From S141-55 sp964422065 (GTDB taxonomy: Bacteria > Hydrothermota > Hydrothermia > WGAB01): 22,266 nt of DNA. The notes below the pieces were generated by a model. That model searched no databases. It was not told the origin of the DNA and worked only from the letters and a program-made list of their open reading frames with translations. Shown here one piece after another: positions 7,768-14,126 of this stretch (positions are counted from its first letter, which is position 1; the number at the start of each line of letters is the position of its first letter). The position numbers and the translations under genes were made by a program. Location of the stretch: contig CAYQZW010000015.1 of the NCBI GenBank assembly GCA_964422065.1, positions 1-22,266 of the forward strand, read 5' to 3'.

Positions 7768-8747
7768 GAAAGGAAATCACCGTACTCTTAACCCTGTTAC
7801 TGGTCTTGGTGTTGATCTACATTGGGCGTTACGTGGCCCAAAAGGGCCAAAAACGTTCCGGCTTCCTTCTGGAACGGATTACCCCGACCGATGTCGCGGC
7901 CCTGACCATCATTGAGGGCTCGGATACGGTCCGCCTGATCCAGCAGGACGGGACCTGGCGAATCCAGTTGGATTCCGTCCGCACGGGCCGGGTCAACACT
8001 CAGATGATCGAACGGTGGCAGAAAACCCTTGGCGAGACCTCCTATGAACTGGCCTCCAGGAACCCGGAGAAGTTTAAGACCCTGGAGGTCACCCCAGACA
8101 AAGCCGTGGAAGTGATCTTTTACGGACCCGACCGAAAAGTCCTGGCAGATGTCTTGATCGGGAAACTCGGGCCGGACTACAACTCTTCATACATCCGGGT
8201 CAAAGACGCCAATGTGGTCTACCTTGCATCGGCCAACCTTCGGAGCCTGTTCCCCCGCAAGACTTGGGCCTGGCGAGACCGGAACATGCTGTCTTTCGAC
8301 ATGAAAGATGTGACCGGCCTGCGGGTCTACCTCTCGGAAGATTCCGTGATCGTCTCCCGGGATACCCTGTGGCGAGTCCAAGGCATAGCGTCCCCGGATA
8401 CCCTCCAGATCCGATCCCTCCTCCGGGTCTTGAGTCGGCTTACTGCGATTGACTTTGCGGATACGCTGACCCTGGATCAGGCCGGCCTGAACCCGCCGAA
8501 GGCCCGGGTCGTCATCGAATTAAGCGACGGCACGGAAAAGGTCCTCAAGATTGGAGATCCAAAAGAAAATCGGGGCTACTACGCACAGGTCAAAGGCGAT
8601 GAAACCCTCTACGTGATGTCAAAGTACAGCGGTGACCTCGTGTTGAACTTCAAGGAGAAAGTGTCGGGCCAAAAGGAACAAGCCCAGAAGAAATCTGGCA
8701 CGAAGGTCCGGCGGGCCATCGCCAAAAGGGTGGAGAAGAAGTCCTGA
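7764..8747 (+). CDS. DUF4340 domain-containing membrane-anchored protein
   Basis: The 327 residues begin with one membrane helix (about 6-24: TVLLTLLLVLVLIYIGRYV) followed by an extracytoplasmic region. Two similar beta units appear, VAALTIIEGSDTVRLIQQDGTW (about residues 44-65) and VTGLRVYLSEDSVIVSRDTLW (about residues 184-204). Each is an antiparallel pair ending in a tryptophan, as in DUF4340 proteins. The C-terminus is strongly basic (KKSGTKVRRAIAKRVEKKS). DUF4340 genes commonly follow GldG-like genes, and here the start overlaps the previous stop (ATGA at 7764-7767). The product probably works with the ABC complex on the outer face of the inner membrane. The biochemical function of the family is unknown. 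Confidence 0.85.
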   Translation: MRKEITVLLTLLLVLVLIYIGRYVAQKGQKRSGFLLERITPTDVAALTIIEGSDTVRLIQQDGTWRIQLDSVRTGRVNTQMIERWQKTLGETSYELASRNPEKFKTLEVTPDKAVEVIFYGPDRKVLADVLIGKLGPDYNSSYIRVKDANVVYLASANLRSLFPRKTWAWRDRNMLSFDMKDVTGLRVYLSEDSVIVSRDTLWRVQGIASPDTLQIRSLLRVLSRLTAIDFADTLTLDQAGLNPPKARVVIELSDGTEKVLKIGDPKENRGYYAQVKGDETLYVMSKYSGDLVLNFKEKVSGQKEQAQKKSGTKVRRAIAKRVEKKS

Positions 8748-9166
8748 AACAGCGTTTCATAACACTCGGGCTCCTCTTTTCAAGCCTTGTCTGGCTTGGG
8801 ACACAGTGTGCGCATCCTATGCCTCCCCCAGGCAAGCCCGAACTGGAAGGCCCAGACCTGAAAATCCTGGAACCGTCGGAGGGAGATACGGTGTGGGATA
8901 CCCTGAAAGTCCGCGTGGAGGCAGAGGACCCGTCTGGGGTCCGATGGGTCCAGGTCTACCTCGACCGACAATCCATGGGCCGGGATTCCGCTGCACCGTT
9001 TGAAATTGTCACGCCACTGCCTGAGATCCCGGACACCCTCCATCGGTTGCGGGTGGAAGCCATCGACCGCTGGGAAAATAAGAGCCGGGTGCAGATCACC
9101 CTCTTTACCCGACACCACACGCCCGCTGCTCCTTCGGACACCTTGAAACCGCAGGAAAAACACTGA
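8744..9166 (+). CDS. Ig-like-domain lipoprotein with apparent CTG start
   Basis: The first ATG in this frame (8819) would skip an obvious signal sequence. Reading back gives LKQRFITLGLLFSSLVWLGT then Gln-Cys, a basic and hydrophobic export signal ending at a cysteine. No ATG, GTG or TTG starts this segment. CTG 8744 overlaps the preceding TGA as CTGA, mirroring the ATGA overlaps in this operon, and GGAG at 8732-8735 lies 8 bases upstream. That gives 140 residues. Residues about 35-125 look like a bacterial Ig-like domain (ILEPSEGDTVWDTLKVRVEA, later LHRLRVEAIDRWENKSRV). The lipobox is atypical (Gln before Cys), so it may be a lipoprotein or a soluble secreted protein. It probably belongs with the ABC/GldG/DUF4340 set. 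Confidence 0.65.
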   Translation: MKQRFITLGLLFSSLVWLGTQCAHPMPPPGKPELEGPDLKILEPSEGDTVWDTLKVRVEAEDPSGVRWVQVYLDRQSMGRDSAAPFEIVTPLPEIPDTLHRLRVEAIDRWENKSRVQITLFTRHHTPAAPSDTLKPQEKH

Positions 9167-9187
9167 ACTGTGAAGGAGGAGACACCG

Positions 9188-10042
9188 ATGAAAACACGCA
9201 CCGTGTATGTTCGGGATATTCCCATTGGAGGAGGCCATCCCCTGGTCTTGATTGCTGGCCCGTGCGTCATTGAAAGTGAAGACCTTACGCTTCGGACCGC
9301 GGAACGGATCCGTGAGATTACAGATCGCCTGGGGATCCCCTTCATCTTCAAGAGTTCGTACGCGAAAGACAATCGTTCCTCCGTGGACTACTACTACGGG
9401 CCGGGACTGGAGGAAGGGCTCCGAATCCTGGAAAAAGTCAAGGCGGAGATCGGCGTGCCGGTCCTGTCGGATGTTCACTACCCCGACGAAGTTGAGGCCG
9501 CGGCAGAGGTTTTGGACGTGCTCCAAATCCCGGCGTTTTTGTGCATGCAAACACGGTTAGGCGTCACCGTCGGCAAAGCCGGGAAGCCCGTCAACATCAA
9601 AAAGGGGCAATTCCTGGCCCCCGAAGACATGCATAAAGTCGTCAAAAAGATGGAATCCACTGGGAATCACCAAATCCTCTTGACCGAGCGAGGGAACTTT
9701 TTCGGCTATCACAACCTCATTGTGGACATGCGTTCCTTTCGGATTATGCGCAAGACCGGGTATCCTGTGGTGTTTGATGTCACGCACACGGTTCGGCGAT
9801 ACGGGATTCCTTCGGCGGACCCACGGGGCGGCAGCCCGGAGCATGTGCCGGCATTGACGCGGGCGGGGGTCGCGGCCGGTATTGACGCTTTGTTCATCGA
9901 GACCCATCCGGATCCCCCCAGCGCCCTCTCCGATGCCTCGTCCATGTGGCCCCTCGATCAACTGGAACCCCTTCTACAGGTCGCGAAAGCCATCGACGAA
10001 CTGGTCCGCCAATACACCCCACAAGACGAGGAGGATTCATGA
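9188..10042 (+). CDS. kdsA: 3-deoxy-8-phosphooctulonate (KDO-8-P) synthase
   Basis: The enzyme condenses phosphoenolpyruvate with arabinose-5-phosphate to make KDO-8-P for the lipopolysaccharide inner core. The 284-residue TIM barrel shows AGPCVIES (24-31), the KDNRSS substrate loop (60-65, KANRSS in many relatives; DAHP synthases have KPRTS instead), QIPAFLCMQT (113-122), NIKKGQFLAP (136-145) and ETHPDPPSALSDAS (238-251). The four metal ligands of the metal-dependent class, Cys26, His200, Glu238 and Asp249, are all present; metal-independent enzymes have Asn in place of that Cys. ATG 9188 has AAGGAGG 8 bases upstream, while the GTG at 9170 overlaps that ribosome-binding site and is rejected. 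Its presence implies an outer membrane. The cinA gene overlaps its stop. Confidence 0.93.
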   Translation: MKTRTVYVRDIPIGGGHPLVLIAGPCVIESEDLTLRTAERIREITDRLGIPFIFKSSYAKDNRSSVDYYYGPGLEEGLRILEKVKAEIGVPVLSDVHYPDEVEAAAEVLDVLQIPAFLCMQTRLGVTVGKAGKPVNIKKGQFLAPEDMHKVVKKMESTGNHQILLTERGNFFGYHNLIVDMRSFRIMRKTGYPVVFDVTHTVRRYGIPSADPRGGSPEHVPALTRAGVAAGIDALFIETHPDPPSALSDASSMWPLDQLEPLLQVAKAIDELVRQYTPQDEEDS

Positions 10043-11247
10043 GGGCGTACCTGATCTCAACGGGCACAGAACTGCTCCGGGGGAAAGTGAACCAGGACCC
10101 CAGTCTGGTCTGCAGAGCGTTGATTGCTCGAGGTATTGAGCCGATTCGGGAAGTCACACTGCCCGACGACGTGGAGGCCCTGAAGGTGGAACTGGACCGC
10201 GGCTTCCAGATGGCAGACCTGGTGTTCACCTTTGGCGGCCTGGGACCCACCCATGACGACCAAACCAAGCGGGCACTGGCAGAATATTTTGGTGGTCAGA
10301 TCCGATTCCACGCGCCATATTTCAATTCGCTCCTGCCAAGGCTCAAGAAGACCGGCCGTACCCACCTTGAGTCCTACCGAGCATTTGCAGAGTTGCCCGA
10401 AGGCTTTGAAATCCTCTCGAACCCGAGAGGATTGGCCCCGGCTCTGATCCGGAAGACCGACGTGGGAAAGTTCCTGATCGCACTCCCCGGCCCACCCCAG
10501 GAGGTTCTCGCCATCCTGCACGGCCCTCTGACCCCATACTTGGAACAGTGGGGGACAGATAAACATCGGACCGTAGCCCTCCATCTTTTTGGGCTTACAG
10601 AACCTGAACTCATGGCCATGTTGGAAGATACAATAGGCTCCGATGCGCTCTCTGATCTTTCCATAATCCCTGACGTGGATGGGATCCACCTCTATGTCCC
10701 TATAGAGCCAGAAGAGCGGATCCAGAAAATTCGGACCATGTTGGGGCCTCACCTCTATGGGGAGGGTCCGGAGACCCTGGAGTATGTCATCGGTCGGCTC
10801 CTGAGGACCCGGAATTGGACAGTTGCCACGGCGGAGTCGCTCACCGGCGGCCTGGTCGGGCACCTGATCACGCAAGTCCATGGAAGTTCCGACTACTATC
10901 AGGGGGGCATGGTGACGTACTCGGATTTCGCCAAGCGGCAGCAACTGGGCGTTCGGCATCAAGACCTCTTGCGCTACGGTGCGGTATCCGAGCCGGTGGC
11001 TGCACAGATGGCAGATGGGGTCCGCCAAAAGTTTGGCACCGATGTGGGGCTCTCAACGACCGGGATCGCTGGGCCGACCGGCGGAACTCCACTCAAACCC
11101 GTAGGGCTGGTGTACCTCGGGCTCTCCATCCAGGGGAAGACGCGCGTTTTTCGCAGAGTCTTTTCGGGGAGTCGGGAAGACATCAAATTCCACGCTGCCT
11201 ATACCCTCCTGGACCTTCTTCGCAGAGCCTTACTCGGGGTCCTTTAG
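10039..11247 (+). CDS. cinA: CinA-family protein (MoCF domain plus nicotinamide-nucleotide amidase domain)
   Basis: The 402 residues form two domains. Residues 1-170 form a molybdopterin-binding-like (COG1058) domain with STGTELLRG (7-15) and GGLGPTHDD (66-74). From about 245 to the end is the CinA C-terminal PncC-type domain with TAESLTGG (264-271, nucleophile candidate Ser267), TYSDFAK (293-299) and TGIAGPTGG (341-349). In characterised relatives these cleave ADP-ribose-type compounds and deamidate NMN in pyridine nucleotide salvage. The ATG 10039 overlaps the kdsA TGA (ATGA) with GAGGAGG four bases upstream. It is the last gene of the operon that starts at 4584; no clear terminator follows. 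Confidence 0.93.
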   Translation: MRAYLISTGTELLRGKVNQDPSLVCRALIARGIEPIREVTLPDDVEALKVELDRGFQMADLVFTFGGLGPTHDDQTKRALAEYFGGQIRFHAPYFNSLLPRLKKTGRTHLESYRAFAELPEGFEILSNPRGLAPALIRKTDVGKFLIALPGPPQEVLAILHGPLTPYLEQWGTDKHRTVALHLFGLTEPELMAMLEDTIGSDALSDLSIIPDVDGIHLYVPIEPEERIQKIRTMLGPHLYGEGPETLEYVIGRLLRTRNWTVATAESLTGGLVGHLITQVHGSSDYYQGGMVTYSDFAKRQQLGVRHQDLLRYGAVSEPVAAQMADGVRQKFGTDVGLSTTGIAGPTGGTPLKPVGLVYLGLSIQGKTRVFRRVFSGSREDIKFHAAYTLLDLLRRALLGVL

Positions 11248-11311
11248 TCCCTCCCTCGAACCCTTTGCCCCTCCATTGCCCCACCGTAGAAAGGTCTCAG
11301 GGGTCCATTGC
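11248..11311 (+). other. cinA-abcF spacer without recognised elements
   Basis: This is a C-rich stretch between the cinA stop and the promoter at 11312. I see no hairpin followed by a T-run and no small ORF with a ribosome-binding site. Confidence 0.4.
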
Positions 11312-11340
11312 TTGAACTCCTTCTGGGGACCTGTTATATT
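11312..11340 (+). promoter_or_regulatory. Strong extended -10 promoter for the ABC-F gene
   Basis: TTGAAC (11312-11317) and TATATT (11335-11340) are separated by 17 bases. TG at 11332-11333, one base before the -10, makes it an extended -10 element. The predicted transcription start is near 11347, leaving a leader of about 117 bases before the ABC-F start codon. Confidence 0.6.
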
Positions 11341-11368
11341 TTTAAAGTCCACAAAAGGAGCGTTGACC

Positions 11369-11383
11369 ATGGGCATCGCATAA
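11369..11383 (+). CDS. Four-codon upstream ORF (MGIA) in the ABC-F leader
   Basis: ATG-GGC-ATC-GCA-TAA is preceded by AAGGAG (11355-11360) with 8-base spacing, so a ribosome could plausibly start here. ATGGG (11369-11373) can pair with CCCAT (11385-11389). Leader peptides of this kind precede several antibiotic-resistance ABC-F genes, where stalling controls expression. Here it is inferred from layout only. Confidence 0.4.
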   Translation: MGIA

Positions 11384-11419
11384 ACCCATCCAGAGGACTT
11401 TTCTCTCCTCCCCTATTGT

Positions 11420-11442
11420 CGGATCCGGCGGTTCCGTTTTTT
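11420..11442 (+). terminator. Terminator-like hairpin / possible attenuator in the ABC-F leader
   Basis: Between 11420 and 11436, CGGA pairs with TCCG and CC with GG around a T-T mismatch and a GGC loop. Six T residues follow (11437-11442). It lies inside the leader after the promoter and before the ABC-F ribosome-binding site, which is where an attenuator would act. The stem is short (six pairs plus a mismatch), so strength is uncertain. Confidence 0.45.
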
Positions 11443-11463
11443 CTCCCATGAAGGAGGTGAACC

Positions 11464-13077
11464 ATGCACGAGATTCTCCGGTTCGACCGGGTGGCGTTCC
11501 AGTATCCCCAGCAGCCGCGCCCCTTGTTTGGAGAGGTGTCGTTTGTCCTTTACGAAGGGGATCGGGTCGGCATTTTGGGGTACAACGGGTCCGGCAAGAC
11601 CACTCTCCTCAAGTTGATGGCGGGGCGATTGCAGCCCATTGATGGACAGATCGTCCGCCATCGGACCCGGATCCGAACCTTGGATCAGGTGGCCACCCTA
11701 ACCACAGACCCTGCCTTCCCCATCCTTGCGGTTCTGCTGGAACCACCGGAATTGGGTCAACTTTACGCCGAACTTGAGGCCATGGAATCCCAGGGGATTC
11801 CAGATCCCATGGGATATGCCGAAAAGATTCAGCAGTTTCAGGACGTTGGAGGATTCGAACGACTTCATGCAATTCAGCGTGCATTGAGCCGGTGGAAAGC
11901 CCCTGCCGCTTGGGTTCACCGACGCTGGAGTGAATTGTCCGGCGGTGAACGCCGGCTGCTCCTGATCCTGCGAACCCTCTTGCAACCGGCAGATCTCTAT
12001 CTCCTGGATGAACCGACGAATTTTCTGGACGATGAGGGGCTGGCCCTCCTCGTCCGTGCGGTTCAGAATACCCCAGGCACTTTTGTGATCGTCTCCCATG
12101 ACCGGTGGTTCCTGGACCAAACGGTCCAACAGATCTTTGAACTGGACCGAGGGCGTCTCATCGTTTACCGAGGCAACTACAGCGTTTATTTTGAGACCAA
12201 ACAGCGCGTGTGGAAGGAACGGCACCGGCAAGCACAGAGGATCGACCGGGAGATCCGCCACCTCAGGCAAATCCAGCACCGTTACCAGATCTGGGGCAAT
12301 CGCAAAGAGCGGGAAAAGCGCGGGGCATACGACAAAGGCTTCGTCGGGAGTCGGGCTGCAAGGCTCATGAAACGAGCAGCCCGGGCCCGTGAAAAGATCC
12401 AGCAACGGATTGAGGAACTCCAACGGATCAAGCCCTTTGTCGAACACCCTCATCCCATCAGGTTCCCGAAAGTTTCGGTCCCCAAGGGGATCTGTCTTTC
12501 CGTATTCCAGGTGTCTCAACGTATGGGGGACCGTCTTCTATTCCACGGCATCTCTTTCACCGTCGCCTGGGGAGAGAAGGTTCTCATTGCTGGCCCTAAC
12601 GGATCCGGCAAAACAACCCTACTCCGCATCCTTTTGGGGGATCTCTCTCCAGATTCCGGAGAAATCCATTGGGACCGTGGGGTTCGGATCGGTGTGTTGC
12701 CTCAGGATCTCCCGCCTGAGACGGATCCTACCCCCCTCTTCAAACGGTACCCGATCCACATCCGTACCCGTGCTCTTGAACTTTTGGGATGTCTTGGGAT
12801 CCGCAAAGAGACGGTGTACCAGCCGATCTCCCATCTTAGTGAGGGGCAACGCCGAAAGGTCCGAATCGTGGACCTCATCCTGCAGGCCCCCAATGTCCTG
12901 ATCTTGGATGAACCGACCACCCATCTGGACTCGCCCTCCATTGAACTCTTAGAACAGGCCCTCTGCGGGTGGAACGGCACCCTGATCCTGGTCACCCATG
13001 ACCGTTATCTCAGGGAAGCCCTGACGCTCCAAACGATCCCCCTGGGCGCCCAATCCACCGATAGGCACAGGGTGTAA
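11464..13077 (+). CDS. ABC-F family ATPase (ribosome-associated)
   Basis: These 537 residues carry two ABC domains and no membrane segments, the ABC-F layout. Domain 1 has Walker A GYNGSGKT (39-46), LSGGE (158-162), Walker B with Asp182-Glu183 and His212. Domain 2 has GPNGSGKT (377-384), LSEGQ (458-462), Asp482-Glu483 and His512. The inter-domain linker (about 240-330) is long, helical and basic and includes DKGFVGSRAARLMKRA (290-305), the region that reaches the ribosomal P-site tRNA in this family. LSEGQ plus this linker recalls resistance-type ABC-F proteins, but housekeeping members cannot be excluded. The ribosome-binding site AAGGAGGTGA (11451-11460) is a ten-base match to the anti-Shine-Dalgarno complement, so translation should be strong if the leader is read through. 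Confidence 0.9.
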   Translation: MHEILRFDRVAFQYPQQPRPLFGEVSFVLYEGDRVGILGYNGSGKTTLLKLMAGRLQPIDGQIVRHRTRIRTLDQVATLTTDPAFPILAVLLEPPELGQLYAELEAMESQGIPDPMGYAEKIQQFQDVGGFERLHAIQRALSRWKAPAAWVHRRWSELSGGERRLLLILRTLLQPADLYLLDEPTNFLDDEGLALLVRAVQNTPGTFVIVSHDRWFLDQTVQQIFELDRGRLIVYRGNYSVYFETKQRVWKERHRQAQRIDREIRHLRQIQHRYQIWGNRKEREKRGAYDKGFVGSRAARLMKRAARAREKIQQRIEELQRIKPFVEHPHPIRFPKVSVPKGICLSVFQVSQRMGDRLLFHGISFTVAWGEKVLIAGPNGSGKTTLLRILLGDLSPDSGEIHWDRGVRIGVLPQDLPPETDPTPLFKRYPIHIRTRALELLGCLGIRKETVYQPISHLSEGQRRKVRIVDLILQAPNVLILDEPTTHLDSPSIELLEQALCGWNGTLILVTHDRYLREALTLQTIPLGAQSTDRHRV

Positions 13078-13119
13078 ACTATCATGACCACAAACACAGC
13101 ACAAAAGGAGGTTCAAACC

Positions 13120-14091
13120 ATGGAATATCGGAACTTAGGGCGCACGGGATTAAAGGTGAGTGAAATCTGTTTGGGCACCATGCAATTCGGCTGGACCGCG
13201 GACGAGCAGACCTCATTCAAGATCCTGGACGCCTTCTATGAGGCTGGAGGGAATTTCATTGATACCGCTGATGTCTATTCCCGGTGGGCTGAGGGGAATC
13301 CCGGCGGCGTTTCCGAGACCATTATCGGCAAATGGATGAAGGAGCGTGGGAACCGCCAGGACATCGTTCTGGCGACCAAGGTTCGGGGTCGGATGTGGGA
13401 AGGCCCGAACGGTGAGGGCCTGAGCCGCCACCATATCATGCGGGCCGTTGAGGATAGCCTCCGTCGACTCCAGACGGACTACATTGACCTCTATCAAGTT
13501 CACGCTCCGGACTGGAGCACTCCCATTGAGGAGACCCTTCGGGCGCTGGACGACCTTGTCCATCAAGGCAAAGTCTTGTATATCGGCGCTTCCAATTATC
13601 CCGCCTGGCTCTTGATGAAGAGCCTGTGGGTCAGTGATGTCCGGAACCTGGTCCGGTTCGATTCCCTTCAACCCCATTACAACCTGGTCCATAGAGCGGA
13701 GTTTGAGCGAGAACTGATGTACGTCGTGCAGGAATATGGCATCGGTGTGATCCCGTACAGCCCTCTGGCAGCGGGCTTCTTAACTGGCAAGTATCGTCCA
13801 GACAAGCCGCTGCCTGAGAGTGCCCGCGCGGAGCGGATTCGACAACGGTATTTCTCAGACAAAAACTTCAAACTCCTGGAAAAGATGGACGAGATTGGCA
13901 AGAACCATGGCAAAACCATCGCTCAGGTTGCCCTGGCGTGGCTGCTGACCAAGCCCTACATCACTGCCCCGATCATTGGCGCGAACACGGTGGAACAACT
14001 TCAGGAGAACTTGGGGGCCGTGGGGTTCCGGCTCAGTGATGAGGAGATGCAAATCCTGGATGAACTCAGCGATTGGCGGAATGGGGGGTAG
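13120..14091 (+). CDS. Aldo/keto reductase family oxidoreductase
   Basis: This cytoplasmic NADPH-dependent reductase is of the YajO / Kv-beta-like group. The 323 residues begin MEYRNLGRTGLKVSEICLGT, the family opening. The catalytic tetrad is Asp48, Tyr53 (DTADVYSRW), Lys87 (LATKV) and His128 (YQVHAPD). The cofactor end is visible in IPYSPLAAGFLTGKY and PIIGANTVEQLQENL. ATG 13120 has AAGGAGG 8 bases upstream. An in-frame ATG at 13084 would add 12 residues without a ribosome-binding site. It follows the ABC-F stop by 42 bases with no clear promoter of its own, so it is likely co-transcribed. The substrate cannot be predicted. Confidence 0.9.
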   Translation: MEYRNLGRTGLKVSEICLGTMQFGWTADEQTSFKILDAFYEAGGNFIDTADVYSRWAEGNPGGVSETIIGKWMKERGNRQDIVLATKVRGRMWEGPNGEGLSRHHIMRAVEDSLRRLQTDYIDLYQVHAPDWSTPIEETLRALDDLVHQGKVLYIGASNYPAWLLMKSLWVSDVRNLVRFDSLQPHYNLVHRAEFERELMYVVQEYGIGVIPYSPLAAGFLTGKYRPDKPLPESARAERIRQRYFSDKNFKLLEKMDEIGKNHGKTIAQVALAWLLTKPYITAPIIGANTVEQLQENLGAVGFRLSDEEMQILDELSDWRNGG

Positions 14092-14120
14092 TTGTGGGTT
14101 TCCCCAGCCCGGCGTATGAT
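14092..14120 (+). promoter_or_regulatory. Promoter whose +1 coincides with the GTG start of the DUF4175 gene
   Basis: TTGTGG (14092-14097) and TATGAT (14115-14120) are separated by 17 bases. Standard spacing puts +1 at 14127, exactly the G of the GTG start codon. No Shine-Dalgarno sequence is seen. The -35 is weak (three of six) and the -10 good (five of six). Confidence 0.45.
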
Positions 14121-14126
14121 TAGAGC

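Noticed and set aside
11344..11401. Inverted repeat AAAGTCC / GGACTTT around the uORF
   Set aside because: The predicted transcript starts at about 11347, so only GTCC/GGAC (four pairs) would exist in the RNA; too weak to claim as a leader stem.
13084..13119. N-terminal extension of the aldo/keto reductase from ATG 13084
   Set aside because: No ribosome-binding site before 13084; the extension contains the AAGGAGG that serves ATG 13120, where family similarity starts.
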